This document shows, one piece after another, positions 54,594 to 64,000 of a stretch of DNA of 64,000 nt; position 1 is the first letter of the stretch; each line of letters opens with the position of its first letter. A model generated the notes under the pieces. It was not told the origin of the DNA. It did no database searches and worked only from the letters and a program-made list of their open reading frames with translations. Source of the DNA: Glandiceps talaboti (taxonomy: Eukaryota > Hemichordata > Enteropneusta > Spengelidae); contig NC_135551.1 in the NCBI RefSeq assembly GCF_964340395.1, forward strand, positions 15,391,003 to 15,455,002, given 5' to 3'. A program made the translations under genes and the position numbers.

Positions 54594-55078
54594 CTGATTA
54601 AAGCTCGATGTACTGTACACTTCGCGATTTCCTTTTTGGCTATGTCTACTGTCGTTTGTTCTTTTGTGAGCACTTGTTACATACATCTGACATGACACCA
54701 TAGGTGTTTCCGCACCAAATCTCAGCACTGAGTAAATTCACTCCATGAATGAGAATGCGTAATGCACCGAAACATACGGGTACAGTTCTTCAGAGCGCGC
54801 TGTTCAAAAAAGAGCACGAGCACAGAGTGTAGACAATGATGTTATCATTATTGTTTGGTGGTTCTCTTTCTTTCACTTTCGAACACTGAGAGTATATATT
54901 GTAAAACGGATTCTGATTAGCTAATCGTAAGTACGAGATTTGGTAGAGGAACGCCTATGGTGTTGTGTCAGATGTATGTAACAAGTGCTAAAAAAAACCC
55001 AAAAAAAACGACAGTAAATGTAACAGCCAAAAAGAAATAGCAAAGAGTACAATACATCGGATTGTAATCAGATTGATA
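54594..55078. mobile_element. Foldback element, CAATCTGATTA family, copy 2
   Basis: The left end is TCAATCTGATTAAAGCTCGATG and the complementary right end is CATCGGATTGTAATCAGATTG, each given here in abbreviated match. The arms pair over about 150 bases through TTTTTGGCTATG, GTCGTTTGTTC, AGCACTTGTTACATACATC and CACCATAGGTGTT. An unpaired centre of about 190 bases separates them. Confidence 0.82.
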
Positions 55079-55904
55079 TAATCTGTATCTTGGCTCAGGC
55101 ACAAGTATCCATGGTTGTCTACGAATCTCATATTCAAGTCATATACAAACTATCGTTAATACATTCAGTGATAGTGCTCTAATTAGAAGAGTTCAATGAT
55201 TGTTTGGTTGCTGCTAAATATCCAAATATAACATGTACAAGAACCGATCTGTTTTGAATTTGAAATTTTGTTTCCATTCACAAATGACTATCATAGGCCT
55301 GTTATCAGAAAGACAAAAGATTGTATAGTTTGAACACTAGGAGTGCTGTTCAGAAGTTAATTTTGGACCAGATGCGAGGGCTATTACAGTTGGAGTACAG
55401 TAGCCGCTTCTTTTTTTTTTTTATAAAAACAAAATTAACATTATTTCCAGTGTTTAATGGTTGCATTCTCAACCAGGAAAATAATTCTAATGTAATGTTT
55501 ATTTTCAGTTTGTGTAAGTTTTAGGAACAGAATTGTTTAGCCACATTTTGATGACTGCTTTATCAAGTTCATGAACTGCCACGTGATTTTAGCCCAATTT
55601 TTCATGTAGGGTGCCCTCTTGTGACAGAAATGACTGCAAGATAGGTAACTGGAATAGGGTATATTGGTCTCCAACATGTTAGCCTGTGTACAATGTAAAC
55701 AGACTAATAACCGTTGAATGTATTACACCATACATAAATGAAAAATATGGTATTTATAGTCTTGTCATTCTACATCATGACAACATGTGACGTGTCTACA
55801 TCACTGATCTGCTATGTTCAAAATATGAGTCAAAAAACGTTCAAATTTTTCATTTTATTCTCTGATTTTTCTGTGATATTACTGGCTCTGGTATAATTAT
55901 GTTA

Positions 55905-56027
55905 TTCTCAAATATTTTCTTCATTCAGCCAGAAAATACTCATGACCTAAGGGTTTTGTCAGTACTCGTTAGGCAAAGGCCCCTTAGGTTACTCATATTT
56001 TCCTGGGTTGAATGAAGAAAAATATTG
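55905..56027. mobile_element. Short foldback element of about 120 bases
   Basis: AATATTTTCTTCATTCAGCC and the following AGAAAATACTCATGACCTAAGGG pair with CCCCTTAGGTTACTCATATT and TTCCTGGGTTGAATGAAG. The half copy at 38940-38997 belongs to the same family. Confidence 0.8.
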
Positions 56028-56360
56028 GGAATGATATCTATATACCTGCAAAGTTTTGCTTGGATACTTTGTAACAATAGTGATCATTAGACCTCACCAC
56101 CAAAAATTAGTTGCACGATGCAGTTTCTGTTTTTTAGTAACAAAACCTATATAAAGACCTTGTTGTCATCAAACTAATTCATATAAAATGTAAACACTTT
56201 TGACACTAATATCACACACAAGCTATAGCTTTGTTTTCATCCATAATAATGTGACAACTAAAGTTTGACGTACACAATGCAAAAACACACATACTGCAAA
56301 GAATCAGCACACACACAAACTGCTAAAAATGATGAGTTGGTTATCTACAGTTCAGCATAC

Positions 56361-56361
56361 G

Positions 56362-56392
<31 letters not shown>

Positions 56393-56402
56393 CACGCGCG
56401 CG

Positions 56403-56462
<60 letters not shown>
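56361..56462 (+). repeat. (CA)n microsatellite with CGCG interruption
   Basis: About 50 CA or CG dinucleotides. Confidence 0.95.
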
Positions 56463-56463
<1 letters not shown>

Positions 56464-56911
56464 CCTATTAAGAATCCTCACACATACACAAACTGCTAGG
56501 TATCATGAGTTGGTCTGTCTAAAGTTAAAGTACTGTATAACACAAATATAGACATACACACTGTTAAAAATGATGAGTTGGTCTATCACGTGACACACAT
56601 GCACACACGTACGCACACAAACTGTTCAGAATCATATTGAACTGGTTTGTCAACGATTCTATCCCTGATTCTTCATTAGTAATTATCATTATATATGCAG
56701 GAAATTTAACAACCTTATGATAACAATCAACATGCATATCAGTTATTTCCCTATTGATGACCAAACAAATCTCTTCTTATGTCAACAGTGATCAAACTGA
56801 AGTTACAGCCAGTTGATTGAGGATGTTTAAAACTATATGTCAACTCAATAATCTGTAAACTGTGATTACATTGTGTACATTGGCAACATTTGTGGTCCAT
56901 TAATAATTAGC

Positions 56912-57188
56912 CCCACCAAACCTAGACTCTCTCACAGTCCTCGAAGCTTCGCATAAAGAGCTAAAACTTGGGTTGTTTTGTATGTATCTACTGCATAATT
57001 GTACTCATATACTAGTCCCATCAACAAAATGTTAGCGCTATGTGATCGATGAGGGCGCACAGTACAGGGTTAGGGATACCAGGATACTAGTATATGAGTA
57101 CAATTATGCAGTAGATACATACAAAACAACCAAAGTTTTAGCTATTTATGCAAAGCTTCGAGGACTGTGAGAGAATCTACACCAACCC
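56912..57188. mobile_element. Foldback element, ACTCTCTCACAGTCCTCG type
   Basis: The left arm from about 56925 (CTCTCACAGTCCTCGAAGCT, TAAAACTT, GGTTGTTTTGTATGTATCTA, GCATAATTGTACTCATATAC) is matched almost perfectly by the right arm ending near 57178. Arms of about 110 bases flank a centre of about 60 bases that itself contains GATCGATGAGGGCGC. Confidence 0.9.
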
Positions 57189-57671
57189 CTGATAACAGGG
57201 CATATAGCACTGTTTTTCTCCTAGCACACTGATTATGTCATGTGTATTGAAGCTGTATTATTATCAGTGGAGCCTGTGGAGCGACAAGGACTAGATACAT
57301 TAAATTTACTGCTTAGTTCTGGACCAATTTTGTTCTACATTTCTGCAAAGAATGTCAGAGAACCACTTTTCTCACTAAACTTTAATTCGAATCCAACATG
57401 GGGTCTTTTAAGTACTTTATATATCCTGTACATGTCAATTGCATACAGTATTTTCTGATAAGGTTCTAGACCAAACTAACAGAAAGAGGGAAGTCTGATA
57501 AAACTATTGTTTCCCCTATATTCAACCAAAAGATTGATTTGGAAAACCTTGAAGTGCCATTTGTGACGAAATCAGACTTGTTGTATTTATACAGTGAATG
57601 ATGTGATGTCTAAGTGATAATGTGTAATAATCACAGTTGTAAGAATTAACCAACTTTTAGTAATATTATAC

Positions 57672-58268
57672 TACAGAAACTGAGCTTTCAGCTTACTAAG
57701 ATAGACACAAACTAAAGCCTTTGTTGTTCTGTAGATCATAAGCCGTATTCTGTCATGCAAGATCGCATGAGATCGTGCATGACGCTCCATAGCAACCATA
57801 TATATAATAATGGTGCAAAGCAGAACTGTCAAAGTGTTAGTGGCATTGTTCTCGTATGTAAGTGTGTTCACTGTACATTGTGCACCATCAGCTGAAGTTT
57901 CAAAATCCCTGAAAAGTTCTCGTCAATCGATTATGGGAGTAAAACAATGTGCACATGGCACATGCAGAAGTGATTCTAGATTTCAAGACAGAGATTACAT
58001 CCAAGGTGTCTTTTTTATGCATTTACCAAAGCAGAAAACATAACAAGAAAGTAGATAACAGCAGTACCTTGTGCAGAAATCGCTGTAATCAAGATACTGT
58101 AAACTATCTCGATTACAGGAACTAGAAGTTCCCACAAAATATATACACTGCAAGATCATGGAAGTCATTAGAAATGCCACCCTACTGTGAGTATAATAAT
58201 ACCAATGGTCACAACAATAGTTTTAGTTTGTGTCTATCTTATTCTTTAGTAAACTGAAAGATTGGCTT
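57672..58268. repeat. Diverged inverted repeat flanking the small-peptide frame
   Basis: GATAGACACAAACTAAA at about 57700-57717 is matched by TTTAGTTTGTGTCTATC at about 58222-58238, with further pairing on both sides (CTTTCAG-TTACTAA; TTGTTGT). A separate perfect-looking hairpin, CTGTAATCAAGATACTGTAA with its complement, lies at 58083-58118. Confidence 0.55.
57810..58043 (+). CDS. Candidate small secreted peptide (77 residues), unidentified
   Basis: The frame runs from an ATG in ATAATGG context to a stop at 58041, with an in-frame stop at 57780-57782 upstream, so it is closed. Residues 7-24 (VKVLVALFSYVSVFTVHC) look like a signal-peptide core, with possible cleavage before or after the Cys-Ala. 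The mature part has only two cysteines, in QCAHGTCRS, giving a six-residue ring of the form C-x-x-G-T-C. That ring size recalls the N-terminal disulfide loop of the calcitonin/CGRP/adrenomedullin family. There is, however, no dibasic site before the ring and no Gly-Arg amidation signal after it in this exon. A possible donor (CAAG|GTGTCT) lies near 58002. The frame sits between diverged inverted repeats and could be chance. No homologue is recognised. Confidence 0.3.
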   Translation: MVQSRTVKVLVALFSYVSVFTVHCAPSAEVSKSLKSSRQSIMGVKQCAHGTCRSDSRFQDRDYIQGVFFMHLPKQKT

Positions 58269-58477
58269 CCACCATCACAATATGCATCCCAGTCACATTA
58301 CATAATAGTTTACAGACATAAAGTATTCATTTGTTAAAATCTTGAGTCACAAAATTTATCATAATATATTCTGTTTAAATAACTTTTGATATGTCCTGTT
58401 CTCTTCTTCAGAAGAGTATTATCGACCAATACACACTACAAAGTATAACTGACACTAAACTAAACTTGAAGTACCTG

Positions 58478-58583
58478 TATGTATGTATGTATGTATGTAT
58501 GTGTGTGTGTATGTGTGTATGTGCGTACGTACATACGTGTGTGTGTGTGTGTGTATGTATGTGTGTTTGTTTGTTTGTTTGTT

Positions 58584-58638
<55 letters not shown>
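58478..58638 (+). repeat. (GTAT)n(GTTT)n(GT)n microsatellite
   Basis: Compound repeat with a CGTACGTACATACG palindrome in the middle. The overlapping frames on both strands are repeat read-through. Confidence 0.95.
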
Positions 58639-58645
<7 letters not shown>

Positions 58646-58736
58646 AACTCACATACTTACAGAGTTAGTTATGAAATATATCTAACATCTACGCTTTGGG
58701 TTAGATTTTGCAAAATAAATTATTTCAGCTACACTT

Positions 58737-58960
58737 TTCTATTAGTTTCCACTGGTCTAACAGACTACCACATTATAAATTTGGTAGTCTAGATGCAATT
58801 TTAATAATCTATTTGCCCTGCAATTTTAGTAGTATATGTGCCCTGGACTACTGCAATTTTAGCCGTCTATGTGCCCTGGACTACTGCAATTTTAGTAATC
58901 TATGTGCCCTAGACTACTGCAATTTTAGCAGTCTATGTGCCCTTGACTACTTCTGATTTC
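58737..58960 (+). repeat. Minisatellite with GTCTATGTGCCCTGGACTAC units
   Basis: About five units of 33-36 bases (CTGCAATTTTAG plus the phrase above). The lead-in TTTCCACTGGTCTAAC and one such unit recur at 62905-63005. Confidence 0.8.
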
Positions 58961-59079
58961 AACCACTGATATGCCATCTCTATATTTGATGATTTAAGGA
59001 TAGCATACAAACCTGACATTCTCCATAAAACTCAACTGTTTAATTAGTACGCCCATTTTTGAATCAAAGTTATCTTACA

Positions 59080-59399
59080 TTAGTCAAAGTAATCTTCTGG
59101 TGGTGGCGCATTTTTCAGTTCTATTCTCTGATGAGGAGTAGGAAGAATATTACCGATACCGATTACAAAGTGATTTTTATCCACAATGTAGACTTCTTGA
59201 CCTGCAAAGCAAAGAAAGTTTACATCATAAGAAACTGTTAGTAATAAACAATAGTTATGACAACAAATTTAATAATAAAACATTTGATGGTTTTCATTTT
59301 TTTTAAATATAATATGTCAGTAAAACTTAACTTAAAAGATGTACTAATGTGCCCTCAGCGCTTCGAGCTCTTCGGAGATGAGGCCCATTACAAATTATC

Positions 59400-59444
<45 letters not shown>

Positions 59445-62155
59445 GCAACTGGAACATTTCTTGGAAAATGTTTGTTAGATCTTTCTCTCAATATACACTA
59501 TGAGTATGAGGTGAATTGATTAATTCATCTATAGGTAAACTTGAAACTTGTATGTGTCACATAATATGGTAAAAAAAAATTGTATTTTATTGTATGGCCT
59601 CTAGGGTAAGATCAATGACTGCATCAACCATAATATATATTCATATATATTCATTACATTAAATTATGCAAATGTTATAGTGGCGGGGTTTAGCAATTTG
59701 TCACCCCCCCACCCCCACCCCATAAATGATAAACGGTCCCTTCTTGACATACCAGCTTGTACTTGACTAGATTCTTTTTTATTCCCAGTAACATCTCCCT
59801 CATCATCTCCCTCTTCTTCATCTTCCATGTCTTCTTCCTCCTCCTGCTGTTCCTGTGCCGTCTTCTCCATATCATCACTCTGTGGTTGATTACTCTTTTC
59901 CCTGGCTTGCCCACCTTGGTCTTCTTCGCCGGCCGTTTTGTTGTTTTCATTTTTCTGTTCCTGCGTTGCATCCTCTGGTACGCTGCCATTGCTGTCTGTT
60001 CCCGAGGGTGAGAACACACTTACATCGATAGCACTTCTTTTCATATGCTCTGATATGGGTTTGATTTCTTGCATTTCAGCAAAGTAATTTACTCCTTTCT
60101 CTGTACCTGAGACAAAAGTCTTACCCTCAAAGTGGGACACTACTATGCTCTCACAGCCAAGTCGTTCAAGATATTGCATCTATAAGACACAAAACAAACA
60201 TTATAAGGCCTAAGAAAAAAAAATGTTTGGTTACATGACGGATTCTTTGCATTAGCAGTTCAAGTGCTACTTTCCCAACTTGGTGAGCCAGCAAGTCGGG
60301 TGTCATAAAAATTGTTTGCATCTCTAAAGCTATTTGCAATGTCACTGATAATGGGTCATTAAAAATGATAACAACTGATATGACATTAGGGGCTTCACAC
60401 TTAGATATTGAGCTTAGCTTTGCCTGATGTGTTATGTAATAGTGCTTTATCACATTTGTAAATATTGCCAACAAACATTATTCAGTGATAAGAAAGATAA
60501 GAAACCCCACTTCCTTACCTAATGGCTTGATTCTGTAATGACGGTTACCCGACCCCCACCTAGTTTTTTCACGCCTACCCTAAACTTTTTTTTAAGCATT
60601 CAAGAAAAAATAATAAAATCATGAAAATTTGTGAAGTCTCACAAGAAATAGTGGGTGCGGAAACTGACATCAACTTAAAAAGGCAATATAAAACTGTTCT
60701 TCTAATCTGTAATGGTTGTACATCTGACGAGAAGAAACCAATAACACAGAGACCATATTAAAAACAACGGAAAACATAACTTACATGAACTTGACTTGAC
60801 ATATGAAAAAAAAAAAGATATTAAAAAAAAAAAAAAAAAAATCTACCTACCCCACCTGTTCTAAAATTGAGCATAATCGGAACCATACAATTTTTTTGTC
60901 TTAGGCCTAAGTTCAGTCGCAATCTGCCACTACGCCCTCTAGTGGCAGCAAATGAACAAGACTTGCAGTAACTTCAAGTTGAAAGCTTTCCAAATGCAAA
61001 ATAAATTCGTATTTTTCAGTTCAACATATTCTGGTTATCAGAAAAAATGTCATAGTTTAGCCACTAGGAGCACTGTTTGCAGAGTTTTACTGGCAGAACT
61101 GATGGCTAGAATAACTGGTATATATATATAGCCAGTATTGTAGCATACAGCAAACAGATATGAATTTTCCTTTTCATTTCGAACAGTGGTGTTCCCACTA
61201 TTCTAATTTTATAGCAACTACCAGTAATGAAAACATACCTAACCACTACTGTAATGATTCTGGATGTAACACAGCCTTGATTTATTCAGATTTGTGCATT
61301 GCCATAAACATCAGTGGATATGTCAACCTATTAACACTAGACTTAAACTGGGGGGGGGGGGGGGGGGGGGTGCCAATTACAAGTGCCAGAAGATCCTTTC
61401 AGATTTAGCATAACTGTTGGTTGTAATTTCAAACTCAAAACACGTTCCTATGCTACCAAGGATTTAGGCCTTGGCTTGATGTAGAGAGTTCTTGAGATAG
61501 TAACACCGATACAAGTCTCTGGGCTATGTTCTATATAATACTTAGAGATTATACTTACAGATTGTTGAATAGACCCCATCATTCTTCTTATTTCATGTTC
61601 TTTCCACTGTCTCTCTTTTGACAAAAAGATTGTTCTATCATTAGCAGATGGTCCTACTGATGTGCTGGGTACTGCTTGTGCTGCATGTGGTGGTGTTGTT
61701 GCTGCTGCTGCCACTGCTGCAGCAGCTGCATTTACAGCACAGCTGCTTTGTTGTCCTGGTATTGACTCTACTTTTGTGATTTGTAACGGTGGCTGTCTGT
61801 TTGTACTACTGTTGCTTGTAGATGGTATCGGAGCTGCACTCCTTTGAACACTGGTGGCTAATTGTGATGGCTGATTGCTCATAACTGCCTGTGTCATTGT
61901 TGGTGGGATGTTAAACTGTGGTGCCTGTGGACCCATTGAGCTGCTGAGTGGATGCATTATACCTGTAGGTTGTCTTACAAGTGTGGTTGGTACAGGAGGC
62001 TGGGGTGGTGATGGGTACCCAAGGTGGGCTCCCTCCATTCTGGGTATCTTTGGTTCATGACTAGGTAATGAGTTATCCATGATGAACACACCATTGGCAC
62101 TTGGGAATCTAGAAGATTCTATCCTTTTCTTTCTCCGAACATTGCCAATCCAATT
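59080..62155 (-). CDS. Homeodomain protein, 3' three exons only (partial), possibly HDX-like
   Basis: Exons: 62155-61559, 60179-59753 and 59201-59080 (stop TAA at 59082-59080), with matching phases, coding for 381 residues. The first residues, NWIGNVRRKKRIESSRF, look like the end of homeodomain recognition helix 3 (W-x-x-N-x-R-R-K) plus the basic tail. An intron splits helix 3, and the rest of the homeodomain lies beyond the window. WIGN-RRK is closest in my memory to HDX (highly divergent homeobox, WVGNKRRK), but this is unverified. Next come a Pro/Ser/Gln-rich stretch and an Ala run, a helical KERQWKEHEIRRMMGSIQQSMQYLERLG, and GCESIVVSHFEGKTFVSGTEKG. A long Glu/Asp-rich segment (residues about 290-335) follows, and the end is QEVYIVDKNHFVIGIGNIL then PPPEDYFD. 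The product is presumably a nuclear transcription factor. The conserved-looking C-terminal block is not one I recognise. Confidence 0.75.
59399..59442 (+). repeat. (TTA)n trinucleotide repeat
   Basis: About 14 TTA units in the last intron of the homeodomain gene. Confidence 0.95.
60535..60912 (+). repeat. Dispersed non-coding repeat of about 370 bases, copy 2
   Basis: This is the counterpart of 8040-8402 in the same orientation: GGTTACCCGACCCC, CTAGTTTTTTCAC, AATAATAAAATC, GGAAACTGACATC, TAACACAGAGACCATAT, CCTACCCCACCT, TTAGGCCTAA. It lies in an intron of the homeodomain gene. Confidence 0.75.
61352..61370 (+). repeat. Poly-G tract
   Basis: About 19 consecutive G bases in an intron of the homeodomain gene. 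Confidence 0.9.
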
Positions 62156-62205
62156 CTAGGAAAAGGGAAGTACAAAGAAATGAACAGGACTCAATTTTTA
62201 CTATA

Positions 62206-62890
62206 TTACTATGTTTGGTAGGTACATTTAGCCCAGTGATCTATACTTCTATGATTGGTAGGTACATTTAGCCAAGTGATCTATACTTCTATGTTTGGTA
62301 AGTACATTTAGCCAAGTGATCTATACTTCTATGCTTGGTAGGTACATTTAGCCAAGTGATCTATACTTCTATGTTTGGTAGGTACATTTAGCCAAGTGAT
62401 CTATACTTCTATGTTTGGTAGGTACATTTAGCCAAGTGATCTATACTTCTATGCTTGGTAGGTACATTTAGCCAAGTGATCTATACTTCTATGCTTGGTA
62501 GGTACATTTAGCCAAGTGATCTATACTTCTATGTTTGGTAAGTACATTTAGCCAAGTGATCTATACTTCTATGTTTGGTAAGTACATTTAGCCAAGTGAT
62601 CTATACTTCTATGTTTGGTAGGTACATTTAGCCAAGTGATCTGGTAGATACATTTAACCAAGTGATCTATACTTCTATGTTTGGTAGGGACATTTAGCCA
62701 GGTGATCTGGTAGGTACATTTAGCCAAGTGATCTATACTTCTATGTTTGGTAGGTACATTTAGCCAAGTGATCTATACTTCTATGTTTGGTAGGTACATG
62801 TAGCCAAGTGATCTATACTTCTATGTTTGGTAGGTACATGTAGCCAAGTGATCTACACTTCTTTATTTGCTAGGCACATTTAGCCCAGTG
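62206..62890 (+). repeat. 40-base minisatellite, about 16 units
   Basis: Units read TTTGGTAGGTACATTTAGCC then AAGTGATCTATACTTCTATG. The period is exactly 40 for about the first ten units; further right come shortened units (near 62640 and 62705) and more divergence. The array begins about 50 bases from the acceptor of the homeodomain exon at 62155. Confidence 0.97.
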
Positions 62891-62904
62891 ATCTGTTCCA
62901 GCAA

Positions 62905-63005
62905 CAGTTTTCTATTGATTTCCACTGGTCTAACTGACCTTATCAATCTTGGTAGGCCAGAACAGGTATGACATTTAGTAGTCTATGTGCCCTGGACTAC
63001 TATAT
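62905..63005 (+). repeat. Relic of the 58.7-kb repeat next to the 40-base array
   Basis: TTTTCTATTGATTTCCACTG, GTCTAACTGACC and TAGTCTATGTGCCCTGGACT match 58737-58870 in the same orientation. Confidence 0.7.
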
Positions 63006-63203
63006 TTTTCTGAAGCCCAGCAAAGGCAACATTTTCCCCTCATTTCTCATTAAAATTTAAATAATCTACAAACAGTAAACTAAAATTTGAAAAGGAAATA
63101 AAATATATCACATGATACTTTTTGTGCAAAAATACAGCCTTCTAATCATGCTCGTGTGTTATATAGGTTTTATATCAAGTCATTTGTAAGTACAGGGTTT
63201 TTG

Positions 63204-63415
63204 CTATAGCTCAATCTGATTAAAATCTGATGCACATGTCGGCTAATCCTTCATTAGTATTTTACCTCAGTATTTTTGCTTCAATTGACCTTTGTGATAC
63301 ATGTTTATGTTTTCGTCATGTGTCACGAAGGTCAATTCAAGCAAAAATACTGAGGTAAAATAACAATGAATGATTAGCCTACATCTACATCAGATTTTAA
63401 TCAGATTGGCTATAA
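63204..63415. mobile_element. Foldback element, CAATCTGATTA family, copy 3
   Basis: The ends are CAATCTGATTAAAATCTGAT and ATCAGATTTTAATCAGATTG. The stem pairs GGCTAATC, ATTTTACCTCAGTATTTTTG and CAATTGACCTT with their complements around a centre near 63310. Arms of about 90-100 bases. Confidence 0.9.
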
Positions 63416-63564
63416 ATGGGAGAATCCCATGGTAACAGAAAGTGAGAAATCAGGTAAAAATGGTATAGTTTAAAATGCATTGTATCAAAATTTTGTCCGG
63501 GAACTCTCGTAAAGTGACTGGGCAACTCAGGTAACAAACAAAAATGATGAGGCAAAATTAAAAA

Positions 63565-63850
63565 AATGACTGTGTGTTTCAGATAACCCGAGTTGAAGCC
63601 GCTGACCCTAAACAATTTTTAAGCACTTAAAAACAAAAAGATAAGAATTTCTTTGTCTTCTTGATCTTCAGTGATGGCTGTACATCAAAAATTATCACAA
63701 AAGGGGAATTCTGACTGACATTTTGTCGGTTTTCGGGTCGAAGCAATATTATTAAAAAGATAAAATAAAATATAATCCCAAACTACCTACCCCATTTTCT
63801 GAGGCCATGTTATCGGAAACACATAAAAAAAAATTTCCACCTGAGAAGTA
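63565..63850 (+). repeat. Dispersed non-coding repeat, diverged copy 3
   Basis: GATAACCCGAGTTG, CCGCTGACCCTAAAC, GATGGCTGTACATC, CTACCTACCCCATTTTCTGA and ATCGGAAACAC follow the same order as the copies at 8040 and 60535, with more change. Confidence 0.5.
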
Positions 63851-64000
63851 TCCATAGACTATTTTTTTTAATCATGTATTGTGCAATTTCTGGATGTATA
63901 TCAACTCATTGGACACTTTCACACGTGCTGATTGCCTTAAAATTCAAAACCAGTGTTTTTATCCTACTAAGACCTGCACTAACTGTAACTGGAGTATTTG
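63851..64000. other. Right edge, no feature seen
   Basis: Presumably intron of the homeodomain gene; no exon or repeat is recognised. Confidence 0.4.

Larger units (their letters stand above)
51232..59079. other. Intergenic region between the Cep57-family and homeodomain genes
   Basis: The left end contains the Cep57-family promoter; the right end is the 3' flank of the homeodomain gene. Apart from one candidate small secreted-peptide frame (57810-58043) I see no coding exon. Most recognisable content is foldback elements, dispersed repeats and microsatellites. Confidence 0.55.

Noticed and set aside
59690-60019. Alternative minus-strand frame rich in Arg/Lys
   Set aside because: It is the shifted frame of the acidic exon of the homeodomain gene; the in-phase frame at 60179-59753 joins both neighbouring exons.
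62206-62890. CRISPR-like array
   Set aside because: The 40-base units are contiguous and lack unique spacers, and the context is an intron of an animal gene; it is a minisatellite.

Overview
This is a window of animal nuclear DNA, AT-rich and dense in introns. Genes are split into many short exons with GT-AG junctions, and there are long microsatellites, many inverted-repeat (foldback) elements, a tRNA-derived SINE and a relic of a tyrosine-recombinase retroelement. The gene content (TRPA-type channels in tandem, SelO, a Cep57-family protein, a divergent homeodomain protein) fits a marine invertebrate, perhaps an invertebrate deuterostome such as a hemichordate or lancelet. The species assignment is inference only.

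Layout. At 657-923 (minus) is the first exon of a TRPA-like gene whose remainder lies off the left edge. From 4775 to 26455 (minus) is a complete second TRPA-like gene. I could join 26 exons with every splice phase agreeing, giving 1132 residues: about 17 ankyrin repeats, six membrane segments with a pore, and a short cytosolic tail. The two first exons are clearly related, so this is a tandem pair. Head to head with the complete TRPA gene, about 730 bases away, SelO runs on the plus strand (27190-34036, 10 exons, 582 residues). It carries Cys where vertebrate SelO has selenocysteine.

From 35.8 to 37.5 kb lies a broken DIRS-like element bounded by inverted repeats. From 40570 to 51231 (minus) is a complete Cep57-family gene (9 coding exons, 543 residues). 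The 7.8 kb between it and the next gene is rich in foldback elements and holds one small open frame for a possible secreted peptide (57810-58043, plus). From 59080 to 62155 (minus) are the last three exons of a homeodomain gene; its upstream exons are beyond the right edge.

Two themes stand out. First, short tandem duplications straddle true exon-intron junctions in three places (TRPA exon 2 acceptor, Cep57 exon 6 donor, Cep57 exon 5 donor), leaving extra splice-site copies in the introns. Second, there are many palindromic foldback elements, including three that share terminal sequence but have unrelated stems. No operon-like or co-regulated system is apparent. The genes appear functionally independent except for the TRPA pair and the shared TRPA/SelO promoter region.
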